From Brettanomyces bruxellensis (taxonomy: Eukaryota; Ascomycota; Pichiomycetes; Pichiales; Pichiaceae), in contig NC_054686.1 of NCBI RefSeq assembly GCF_011074885.1, positions 868,001-932,000 of the forward strand: DNA of 64,000 bases. Direction: 5' to 3'. Under the pieces are notes generated by a model that saw only the letters and a program-made list of their open reading frames with translations, was not told the origin of the DNA and searched no databases. Shown here piece after piece: positions 9,063-17,782 of the stretch. Position 1 is the stretch's first letter; the number at the start of each line of letters is the position of its first letter. The position numbers and the translations under genes are program-made.

Positions 9063-11102
9063 ATGTCGTTCAGCTTCGAGAACATTCCGCGCGATTATGA
9101 GGAGCTTCCGGTGCCGGTTTACATCTTGAAAGGACACACGACAGGTGCCAAGGATGGACTTATAGCAGCGATATCGGACAAGTTCTCAACACAGTATTTC
9201 GAGGTGGTGGACGGGTACTTTAAGGCGTACTTGCATCTTTCAAAGGGTTACAATTCGATCAAGTTGAAGCACGTTGAAGGGGCATGGGATGCAAATGGGT
9301 ATGCAGCCCCCAAGGCAGGGGGGAAAGTGTATGGAGAAACAAGCATGAGGCTTAACTGTGCACCATTTGAGGGGGAGGGCACATTCAAAACGCCAAAAGT
9401 GCATCTTTGCGTTCTCCTGGGCAAGGACTCGAAGGGCACGTTCGACAGCCCGCGGGAAACGGCAGCGTACCAGGGGAATGGCCTGGATACGGCAGTCCGG
9501 AAGTTGAGAGTGGCCGGCAGGCTCATGCAGGCGTTCACGCTTGATGAGATGGCGAAAAACGGGCTGGGCAAGAGATGCTTCCAGTTTGTGGAGGAGTCCG
9601 GGTTGAGCAGTGTGAGCTCGCAGGAGGAAAAGGCCCGGGTGCAGAGAAACCAGATCAAGATCCACGTTATTCGGTCGAGCCACACGGTTGCCGAAATCAG
9701 GGACATGCAGTACGCACAGCAGAACAAGAACGCCAAGGACGCCGGCAAGTTGTTTGAATTTGCCCTTGAAGCGTTGAAAAGTGCAGGCGGAGATTTTTCT
9801 GATGACTCTACGGCACACACTCCTGCATTGGCGGCCGTTTTGATACTTGATGCACACTGGAGCAAGCAGAAGAACACGTTGCTTGGTCATGCGGCATTGG
9901 GTGGTGGAACGGACCGCATCAAGTTGGCGATATTCGGCTCGCACGGGCTGCATTCGTGGCCCATGGACTGGGAGTCGGTGCACAGAAGTTTCACGGACTG
10001 CTCGCGATTATCGACCGACGAGGTGGCCAACGACTGTGGAGAGTGCAGTTCTCGCTGGGAGTGCCTGTGTGTGACGCTTGGGGCATTTCTGCACGAGATC
10101 GGCCACTCCTTGGGCTGTCCGCACGAGGAAAATGGCGTGATGCTCCGGGATTACGTCACCATGGACCGGAAATTCGTGTCCAGGGAGATGTACTGCATCC
10201 GGACAGGCCGGGGCCAGTGGGGGCCGGTCCGCACGGCCGATGAGCCCGGGTGGAACCGTCTTGATGCCGTACGGTTTCTCTTCCACCCGGCGTTTTCGCT
10301 CTCCCGCGACTTTGGTGACCTCGACTTCAAGCCAAGGCTGTGCCTCGCCAACCAGGGCATGAAGATTGGCTCTGGTGTCGATGCCGGCCCCAATTTCGTT
10401 GCTGTGGACCGCGACACTTTGGACGTGCAGTCCGAAACCGGCATCTACCTCGTGGAATGCCACGTTGGCGAGTGGTCCCGGCTTCACTACGAGTATCTGC
10501 CGAAATTCTACAGCGGCATTGGGCCCCAGAAGTCCATCCGGCTCAACTTCTCGCTCATCCAGAAGCAGCTCGCCCCACAGTGGAGAAACAAGCCCCTCCA
10601 CCTCGAGGTATTGACTTTGGGCTGTGGCCAGGCGTCTGTTGACAATCTTGGCCAATTCCTCGTCGACCACTCGTCCGCCGTGAAAATTTCCGGAAACAGA
10701 CTCGCCAAGAAAGGCACACTTTACGGATTAAACGGTGGGAACCCGGTCTCGGCCGTTTTCCCTGCGGGAAAGGCCATCAGGCAAATCAGAGTCAGCCACG
10801 GAATGGCTTTGGACGGCTTTGACGTTTTCTTTAGCGACAACTCGGCTGTCCGCTTCGGCAACTCCAAGTCTCACTACTCGGACTTCTTTCTAGACCAGGA
10901 TGAGATACTCGTTGGAGTTGCCATCCACTCCGGGGCCTGGGTCGACGGAATTCAGTTCATCACCAGCAAAAAGACCAGCCCCTTGTATGGTGGAAATGGT
11001 GGCTCTTTGCACAAATTCATGATTCCAAACGGGGCTTCCTTGCTTGGCTTCTACGGGACTATGGGAAGCTGGTGCAACCAGATTGGGGTGCTCTACGGTT
11101 GA
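9063..11102 (+). CDS. Putative zinc metalloprotease with jacalin-like C-terminus (YIL108W family)
   Basis: This 679-residue protein has the metzincin zinc motif HEIGHSLGCPH (H344, E345, H348, G351, H354), the HExxHxxGxxH pattern. It lies in the fungal Metallopep family typified by S. cerevisiae YIL108W. About residues 555-679 form repeated beta-strand units with Gly-rich turns (LYGLNGGNP, PLYGGNGGS) and end in GSWCNQIGVLYG, resembling a jacalin-type lectin fold. There is no signal peptide, so a cytosolic protein is expected; substrate and physiological role are not known for the family. The coding sequence is visibly richer in G+C than the flanks, strongest at 9950-10700, unusual for a gene not expected to be highly expressed. 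It is convergent with the PalC-like gene, with degenerate repeats between them. Confidence 0.85.
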   Translation: MSFSFENIPRDYEELPVPVYILKGHTTGAKDGLIAAISDKFSTQYFEVVDGYFKAYLHLSKGYNSIKLKHVEGAWDANGYAAPKAGGKVYGETSMRLNCAPFEGEGTFKTPKVHLCVLLGKDSKGTFDSPRETAAYQGNGLDTAVRKLRVAGRLMQAFTLDEMAKNGLGKRCFQFVEESGLSSVSSQEEKARVQRNQIKIHVIRSSHTVAEIRDMQYAQQNKNAKDAGKLFEFALEALKSAGGDFSDDSTAHTPALAAVLILDAHWSKQKNTLLGHAALGGGTDRIKLAIFGSHGLHSWPMDWESVHRSFTDCSRLSTDEVANDCGECSSRWECLCVTLGAFLHEIGHSLGCPHEENGVMLRDYVTMDRKFVSREMYCIRTGRGQWGPVRTADEPGWNRLDAVRFLFHPAFSLSRDFGDLDFKPRLCLANQGMKIGSGVDAGPNFVAVDRDTLDVQSETGIYLVECHVGEWSRLHYEYLPKFYSGIGPQKSIRLNFSLIQKQLAPQWRNKPLHLEVLTLGCGQASVDNLGQFLVDHSSAVKISGNRLAKKGTLYGLNGGNPVSAVFPAGKAIRQIRVSHGMALDGFDVFFSDNSAVRFGNSKSHYSDFFLDQDEILVGVAIHSGAWVDGIQFITSKKTSPLYGGNGGSLHKFMIPNGASLLGFYGTMGSWCNQIGVLYG

Positions 11103-11677
11103 GCGTGGTTTTCTACTTTGCATTTGGTTTCGGTAGTATTTCTGGACCCGTATACTGCTCTATGCGGTATTGGCTTTCATCTCTGTAGTACTCTCCTTGC
11201 TTTCAGAAAGATGCACCTTTCTTTCGCTGATCCAGATTCCATGTTGTGCAATATATAGCATTCTTAGCAGTACTTCTTGCATTACACTTTGAATTAAATA
11301 ATACTTCCTTACCATTCCTGAATATACAGCATTATTTGCTTCCAGATTCCTTCCTTTTCCTAAATATGCAGCATTTTTTTCATTTACATTTATATTGCTT
11401 CCTATTCCTGAATATATAGCATTCTTTTCATTCACATTCATATTTCCTATTCCTGAATATACATACCACCATACGCATTACATACAGTATTTTTCCTAGA
11501 TTTTTCCTATTCCCATACAGCATTATTTGCTTCCAGATTTCGTACCATTCCTAAATATACAGTTTTCTTCCATGCATTATCTCAGATTCCTTCATTCCTA
11601 AATATGCCGCTATATGCATTACTGTACTTCATACAGCATTTTCTATAGATTTCTTCCTATTCCTATACACCCTTCCT
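11103..11677. repeat. Degenerate repeat cluster between convergent genes
   Basis: The motif ATTCCTGAATATACAGCATT and variants of it recur at about 11312, 11355, 11402, 11450, 11507, 11550, 11594 and 11660. Spacers such as TTGCTTCCAGATTCC and TTTTCATTCACATT also recur. Spacing is irregular (about 40-55 bases), so this is a diverged minisatellite rather than a clean array. A minus-strand frame through it (11160-11441) encodes repeated NVNEKNA-x-YSG peptides but has no independent support. Confidence 0.65.
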
Positions 11678-12886
11678 TCAATAATATTTCCTCTCACTAA
11701 ACTCCTTCCCACCAAGACACGTGGGCCGGAACTGCTTTGTCTTGGAAACCGGAACTGCCATCCCTCCTGGTAGACTATCCGAAGAAAAAAGATGCTTCTC
11801 CTCAATTTCCTCCATCTTCGGCACTTCATCGAAGTTAAGAGTCGTGTTCATCTTCTCAAATCGCACATACATTACTCTCAAAAGCTTAACTGTTTCAGTG
11901 AGAGTCCGTTGTAAAGCACCCGGTAGATGCCTCTTAAAATTCTTCCTGAGTATCACTTCATCTCGCCACAGTTTCGACTCTCGAATTTTCGAACCAGAAA
12001 GTACCTTCCTACTTCGTATGCCAAGCCTTGCCTTTGTCTTGCTTTGCTCAGATGCTGCAAGTATTCCATACTCCGTAAGCGCCAATGCAACACCCATCTT
12101 GTTCTGCCCGTATTCGTTAAGCGCCGAGTAGTAGCACAAGAGAACCTCCAAAAATTTCTTGTAGCATCCATACGGCATCTCCCAATGCATTGGGCTCGAT
12201 GAGCTCTCGAGCTTCACAGCCTCGTTATAGATGAAAACCAGTATACGGATGAATATCGCATTGGAACGGGATGCACTTTGCAAAATATCATCGTCTGTGT
12301 TCAAATTCTCGTACTGCGTTTCGATATTTCTCATCACCACAGTTATTTGCAGCAGTATGGAATTCAAGTGCTCAACGTAAAGAATGTTGTCTGAGTGAGG
12401 AGCAGCTGTAATGTATGGCTTGAATGCCTGAGTAAGAGATGAGGACTGTTGCAAGCAATTCACCGCCTTCTTCCATACCAGGTCGCCGATCCGACTATCG
12501 CCCTCTTTAGAAATCGTATTAAGTGCTATCTGATGGTAAATCAACCCGGATGAAACGATTAGCGTGCACAATTCATCGTATAGACTCCATGAGGATGAAC
12601 TTTGAGGAATCGGGTAATCGGACCAAGGGCAGGCTTTTGATTTCTCATCATTCACTAAAAGAACAGTTTTGGCATTCTCGACAAGCTCAGAAAGTGAATT
12701 GAGCTCGGACCCGCTTTGTTTGTACACAAATGAGCATATTTGTTCCAAGTAGTCGTACATCAAGTTCGAAGCATTCATAAGATTGCCTGGAGCAATTGCC
12801 AGACGCGTGTCTCGAAGATTAACAGAAATGTCAGCATTATACAAGATGTTGTTTTTGGGAAATGGGATGTTGTCGAATGAGTCCAT
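11678..12886 (-). CDS. BRO1-domain protein, PalC/YGR122W-like (Rim101 pH pathway)
   Basis: The protein has 402 residues and an ATG at 12886. It lacks membrane spans and is helix-rich throughout, with the pattern of a BRO1-type boomerang domain. The N-terminal start (PFPKNNILYNADISVNL), the LYDELCTLIVSSGLIYHQIA segment and WEMPYGCYKKFLEVLLCYYS match what I know of fungal PalC-type proteins. S. cerevisiae YGR122W is about the same length. PalC proteins bind the ESCRT-III subunit Snf7 on endosomal or plasma membranes and help assemble the complex that processes the Rim101/PacC transcription factor at alkaline pH. The C-terminus is divergent and basic. Assignment is by overall resemblance, not a single diagnostic motif. 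A generic BRO1 protein of another kind is the alternative. Confidence 0.55.
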   Translation of the reverse strand: MDSFDNIPFPKNNILYNADISVNLRDTRLAIAPGNLMNASNLMYDYLEQICSFVYKQSGSELNSLSELVENAKTVLLVNDEKSKACPWSDYPIPQSSSSWSLYDELCTLIVSSGLIYHQIALNTISKEGDSRIGDLVWKKAVNCLQQSSSLTQAFKPYITAAPHSDNILYVEHLNSILLQITVVMRNIETQYENLNTDDDILQSASRSNAIFIRILVFIYNEAVKLESSSSPMHWEMPYGCYKKFLEVLLCYYSALNEYGQNKMGVALALTEYGILAASEQSKTKARLGIRSRKVLSGSKIRESKLWRDEVILRKNFKRHLPGALQRTLTETVKLLRVMYVRFEKMNTTLNFDEVPKMEEIEEKHLFSSDSLPGGMAVPVSKTKQFRPTCLGGKEFSERKYY

Positions 12887-13196
12887 CGTAGAGAAAACTA
12901 TCTGTGGAAGAAAGTGTGAAGAAGGAGTGGGTGGATAAGAAAATGAAGAGAGTGAAGTGGGACGAAAAATAATGAATGCTCGAGCAAATTAGTGACGCGA
13001 GTAATAATAATATGACATAATCAATGAATGCATTTTAAGCAAGGGCATAAAAAAAAAGCATGGGTACAAAAAGCAGGAGATACAATAATTCCTACTTACC
13101 ATAATTTCCACAACTCTACCCTACAATGTTCTACCGAGCTTCGCTCACCTATAATCTAATCGCGTTAAATCCTATGGAATCATGTACAGAGTTAAT
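12887..13196. other. Spacer between PalC-like gene and MET17
   Basis: About 310 bases lie between the PalC-like start and the MET17 stop. I see no gene in it; there is an A9 run near 13050. Confidence 0.45.
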
Positions 13197-14621
13197 TTAC
13201 TTCTTCTGCTCGTCGAAAACAGCATGGAAGGCCTGCTCCAAGTCTGCCTCAAGATCCTCAACGTTCTCGATACCAACAGCACATCTTAGCAAGTCTGGGG
13301 TCACACCAGAGGCTAGCTTCTCCTCAGAGCTCAACTGCTCGTGAGTGGTGGTCCATGGGTTGATGACCAAAGACTTGGAGTCACCAACATTAGCCAAGTT
13401 ACTCCAGATCTTCAAGTGGTCGACAACCTTTGGACCGCTCTCCTTGAACTGGTCGCCCGATGGGTTGGCAACAGGCTTAACACCGAATGACAGAACGGCA
13501 CCGTAACCGTTGTGAAGGTACTTCTCGGCATTCTTGTGGTAAGGATGGTCTTCCAAGCCGGGATATGACACCCAAGCAACGTATGGAGACTTCTTCAACC
13601 ACTTGGCCAAGGCCAAGGCGTTCTTAGCATGCTTCTCACCTCTCAAGGCCAAGGTTTCCAAACCGTTGAGCATTAAGAAAGCGGCAAATGGAGAAAGAGT
13701 AGGTCCAAGGTCTCTCATCAACTCAACTCTCACATAGGCAATGTAGGCCAAGTCTCCGAACTTCTCGTTCAAGATCTCTCCGTGGTAACCTCCGGAAGGC
13801 TTCGAGAACTGTGGGTACTTCTCTGGGTAGTCGGAGAACTTGAAGCCGTTGTCCTTGGTAACGTCTTTGTAGATAACAACACCTCCAATGGCAGTTCCGT
13901 GGCCATCGATCCACTTGGTGGCAGAATGCGTAACAACATCTGCACCCAACTCCAATGGGTTGCAGTAGTAGCCACCGGCACCAAAAGTGTTGTCAACGAC
14001 AACTGCAATACCCTTCGAGTGTGCCCACTCGATGATTGGCTTGAAGTCTGGAACGTTGTACTTTGGATTTCCGATAGATTCCAAGTACACAGCCTTGGTC
14101 CGGTCATCGGCCAACTTCTTCATCGACTCGAGGTCGTCACCGTCGGCAAAACGTGGCGAGATGTTGAACCACTTCTCGAAGTTCTTGAAAGCGTTGAAAG
14201 TACCACCGTACAAGTAACTGGAGGAAATAATGTTGTCACCGGTGTGTGCGCAACCCAAAACTGCCAACAGCTGGGCACTCAGACCAGACGAAGTGGCAAC
14301 TGCCTGTGAACCACCTTCCAAAGCGGCCATTCTCTTCTCGAAAGCATCTGTGGTTGGGTTGTTGATTCTGGCATAAATGAAACCTGGTGTTCTCAATCCG
14401 AACAAATCAGCTCCGTTCTTTGAGTCCTTGAACACATACGATGATGTAGCGTAAATTGGCACAGCTCTTGCTCTGTTGGCAGATTCTGGCTCTTCCTGTC
14501 CAGCTTGGACACATCTGGTGTCGAAATTAAGTCCTGAATGAAATGATGCTTTTTAGTTAGTAAATTGGCCTCAATCGATTGCTGCGGGGAAAAACTGCTC
14601 TGTCCACTTACTTTTAGACAT
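13197..14621 (-). CDS. MET17: O-acetylhomoserine sulfhydrylase, one intron
   Basis: Met17 joins sulfide to O-acetylhomoserine to make homocysteine in the cytosol. Exon 1 is only ten bases (14612-14621, ATGTCTAAAA), followed by a 78-base intron (14534-14611). Exon 2 (13197-14533) continues MSKRLNFDTRCVQAGQEEPE up to VPIYATSSYVF. The spliced protein has 448 residues against about 444 in S. cerevisiae, and the restored N-terminus has the expected TRCVQAGQ-x-PE motif of the Cys/Met metabolism PLP family. The PLP lysine is K210 in SATKWIDGHGT. SYLYGGTFNAF and DNTFGAGGYYCNP are further family motifs. A CACGTGA at 14890-14896 upstream is a probable Cbf1 site. Codon use is biased, fitting high expression. 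Confidence 0.96.
14534..14611 (-). other. MET17 spliceosomal intron
   Basis: This is a 78-base intron. On the minus strand it starts GTAAGT (14611 down to 14606), has a perfect TACTAAC branch site (GTTAGTA at 14556-14562 on the plus strand) and ends TTTCATTCAG. It interrupts codon 4 after its first base and leaves a ten-base coding exon 1. Confidence 0.92.
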
Positions 14622-15631
14622 TTTGTATATACAATATATTAGTTGATTGAGACCGAAAAGGTGCTTGGTGAAGCTTGTCTAGAAATGGTCAAAAAACATG
14701 TGTTGCTCTCCCAAGTGGGAAATTTCTGTCTCTTTTTATATCGTACATTTTTCACTTCGAGACATCTGTTATTTTCTTTTGCGTCGAAAATGACAAAGAG
14801 TCATTTTTGTCTCCACAAAGCACATTGGACGAATAAAGAAGCGTTGCCAGATTTCCATGATGTCCGTGGCATGCCAAATTATGCAATGACACGTGATGTA
14901 TGCTCTTAAAATGCCACTCTCCGCGATCACCGGATGTCAGGTGCCACGGGGAACAATAAATATTTTTAGTATTTCAATGCTGAAAAAATATGGAAACTCG
15001 TTTTTTTTTCAAATTACTCGCGACCTTGATGGTGTCATTGGAACAGGATTTCCTGAAATTTTTATTTGAAAGCACGATTAGTTAATCTCATATCTTCAGT
15101 ACCATATTGTACAAACCACTTAAATTTATTTTATTTTTCCGCTGTTTTACCATGCTTGAGTTTGAAGCTAAACCTGCTTCCAATCATTTCAGGGTCTAGA
15201 GTACTATGCATTGAAAGCATTGCGTACGATTGAAGAATTCTTTGGTTTTACCCTTAATGCCATTTAAATGAAATTTGTGGAATACAATTAAATAAAAACA
15301 ACTTTTCGAACCAATCGGAATAATCACTTAGCTATTTACAAATCAGATAAACATTAATTGTTTTTTTGACTTCCTACATACGCATCCGGAAAATATGGAT
15401 TATGGCCCAGCAAATAAATTGTATTCGAAATAAACTTATCAGGGATTCATAGCTTTTGAATAGGTAATATAACAGAAAAAGCCAAGTCCTATCAATAAAG
15501 AAAGGCACACATCAGTAGAAAATAATATAGAGCAACATCTTTAACAACACTTCCCGGTAACAAAAGGGGTAAAATTACCACTTTAATAGTTGAAACACGA
15601 CATCAAACTCACAAAAACTAATGGTCAACCT
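14622..15631. promoter_or_regulatory. MET17 promoter and 3' region of the wall-protein gene
   Basis: The only convincing regulatory motif is CACGTGA at 14890-14896 (TCACGTG on the minus strand), about 270 bases before the MET17 start; this is the Cbf1-Met4 core. No perfect Met31/32 site (AAACTGTGG) is visible. A TATA-like TATATACAATATATT lies at 14626-14640. The remaining sequence, towards 15631, is AT-rich without a gene. Confidence 0.6.
14890..14896 (-). promoter_or_regulatory. Cbf1-type CACGTGA upstream of MET17
   Basis: TCACGTG on the minus strand. In S. cerevisiae this element recruits Cbf1-Met4-Met28 to MET genes when sulfur is limiting. Function here is inferred from motif and position. 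Confidence 0.6.
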
Positions 15632-17367
15632 TCAAATGAGAATAACCACCATAAATGTTATCAAACCAATAAAGATGAATCCTGAAGTGGTAAGTGTTGA
15701 GGCAGTTGAAGGGAATTTCATCATTACTGAAGTAGCGTTTCTCCACAAAAAAATGGTTGTAGTAAAGATTTGGCAATCATCAAAGCTTGAGGTCTCCGAG
15801 GAAGTCGAGTTGACTGCGGTAATCAATTCTGTAAGAGACAAAGAAGAATCATAAGTATTCTGAGAATCGATATCGGAAATTGTGGTAGAGGTTGTATTTT
15901 TCCACTCAGTCAAATAATTTGCTCTTGTAGTGACAGCACCACCCGTGGAAGAAATGCCACTCACAAATTCACTAGAAAAGTAATATTTTGGGTAACTGGT
16001 CACTGTAACATATGTGCTTCCTTGTGAGTCGCAAGTAGTGATTGTGACAGTGGTGTAAAGGGTATCAGAATCATATGACGTTTTTGGAGGCGATAAAGCA
16101 GCTGAGGATTCACCTATTTTTGTGTGAGATATTTCTTCGGTTGATTTCAAAATTGCAGAGGACTTAGTGACAAGGTAACTTTCAATGGTACTGTGTGATG
16201 CAGAAACAAAAATTTCTGTACTTGTCGAACTAGTTGTTGGACAATCTGTTGTAGTAACAGTTTTGGTCCCGGCTGCATCTGTAACAGACTCAAAAGTAGC
16301 CGATGTTGTGTCCAAGAAAGAATCAGAAGTAGCAATTGGTAAGTTTCCAAAAGAGATGGTATCAGCGGTACTTGTATACTTGTAGGTGCCAGCACTTGTT
16401 GAATAGGAAGTTACTGTGATGACAATTGTGTACGTAATTGTACCCTCACAACTTGTGGTGGTAAAAGTGGTAACATCCAAATCAGGGGATATAAATGATG
16501 ACACAGTAAAGATGTCATTGGTACTGATCTGAGTTGATATACCTGAAGAATATGAATCAGAGAAAAAAGTGGTAAGAACCTGTGAGTCTGTAGTAGCCAA
16601 GGTGAAGGTAACAAATGATGAAGATGTTATGGAGGAAGACGAAGTACCAGAAGTATCTGTGGTGGAAGGTGTAGTTGGAATAAACGTTGATGTTGAAAGT
16701 TCGGTAGGGTTAGAAGAAGAGAATGTGGAAGAAGCGAAGGATGTTGAAACGGTTGATGAAGTTGAAGGGGTTGAAAAAGTTGAGGAAGTTGAGGGAGTCG
16801 AGGAAGCTGAGGAAGTAGACAATGTGGAAGGAGTTGATAAAGTTGAAATGGTTGAAGGAGTTGAGAAAATTTGTGAGGACGAAGAAGATGTTGTTGTTGA
16901 AGAAATCAAAGTTGATGATATTGAAGTTGTTGATGAAGTGGAAAGGGTCAAAGTAGTTGATGAAGTGGAAGTGGATGATGAGATGGATGAAGTAGAAGTT
17001 GTTGATGAAGTAGATGAAGTAGATGAAGTAGATGAAGTAGATGAAGTAGATGAAGTAGATGAAGTAGATGAAGTAGATGAAGTAGATGAAGTAGATGAAG
17101 TAGATGAAGTAGATGAAGTAGATGAAGTAGATGAAGTAGATGAAGTTGAGGTTGAGGTTGTAGTCACAACAGAAAGTGTTCCCTCAAGAGACTCCGGTGT
17201 TGTTATTAAACTAGCTCCCGGAAAATCTGGATTCCACTAAACAAAAAAAAATTCATGTTAGTACTTAAACTGTGCAGTATGATTTAAAATATTCAACCTA
17301 CCCTTGTGCTGTAAGCAATGACATTATTAGTCAAAAGAAGAGCATAGACTATGAAGAGGCGCAACAT
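15632..17367 (-). CDS. Ser/Thr-rich GPI-type cell-wall protein, one intron
   Basis: Splicing joins exon 1 (17302-17367), which encodes the signal peptide MLRLFIVYALLLTNNVIA plus YSTR, to exon 2 (15632-17236), which begins WNPDFPGASLITTPESLEG. The intron is 65 bases (17237-17301). The product has 556 residues. After the mature N-terminus comes a (TSS)n tract encoded by a 9-bp tandem repeat, then further Ser/Thr-rich sequence. Two related segments (TYTIVITVTSYSTSAGTYKY and TTVTITTCDSQGSTYVTVTS) resemble the repeat units of fungal flocculin/adhesin-type mannoproteins. The C-terminus ends in a hydrophobic run (SGFIFIGLITFMVVILI) after a Ser/Thr stretch, as in a GPI-attachment signal. A heavily O-mannosylated wall or adhesin protein is likely. 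No ligand-binding domain is recognisable, and ortholog identity is unknown. Confidence 0.82.
17004..17138. repeat. Coding 9-bp tandem repeat, 15 perfect copies of GATGAAGTA
   Basis: Fifteen exact head-to-tail copies (135 bases), flanked on both sides by degenerate copies of the same unit. Read on the minus strand it encodes Thr-Ser-Ser. The unit length is a multiple of three, so copy-number change keeps the frame. Plus-strand frames of Asp-Glu-Val are shadows. Confidence 0.95.
17237..17301 (-). other. Intron of the wall-protein gene
   Basis: A 65-base intron with 5' splice site GTAGGT (17301 down to 17296), branch site TACTAAC (GTTAGTA at 17257-17263 on the plus strand) and 3' end TTTAG at 17237. 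Phase 0, after codon 22, just beyond the predicted signal-peptide cleavage region. Confidence 0.88.
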
Positions 17368-17782
17368 TTTAATGTCTAAATGTTGGTTGCGGTAATTTGG
17401 CATTCCTTAGACCAATGCCAGCAAAAACAAACTACTTATAAAGTTAATAATATTATTTATGAATGAAGCAGGTAAATCCATCCTTTTATATTAGAAAAAT
17501 TTAAAGGGGATTCGAAGATAGGAGGGCAATCAAAAATTTCCTTAAATGGTAATTCCCTCTCAATGTGAAGATTTGTTAAAAAATATTTCTCTTATTCGAA
17601 AACTCCCCTTTAAATCGTATCCCCACAAAATGCACAATTACATTCCTTTTTTTACTGAGTTAAGAGACACATTATTTTCTCTGAGCGTACGTACCTTCCC
17701 TATAAAAAAGCGTGCCCATAAGTAAGCAGCTCGAAACGGTGAATTTAAGAAGTGTTATATTGTACATAGAAAATAGTTTATA
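17368..17782. other. Spacer between wall-protein gene and STE5-like gene
   Basis: AT-rich sequence that serves as promoter of the wall-protein gene and 3' region of the STE5-like gene. I see no further gene. Confidence 0.45.

Noticed and set aside
9240..9983. Minus-strand frames of about 200-247 codons inside the metalloprotease gene
   Set aside because: These are G+C-driven shadow frames opposite a conserved zinc-protease coding sequence.
11160..11441. Minus-strand 93-codon frame with repeated NVNEKNA peptides
   Set aside because: It is created by the degenerate DNA repeat; there is no upstream promoter context or domain, and the repeat continues outside the frame.
16569..17240. Plus-strand frame rich in Asp-Glu-Val repeats
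   Set aside because: It is the antisense reading of the (TSS)n repeat of the wall-protein gene, which has a signal peptide, intron and GPI-type tail on the other strand.
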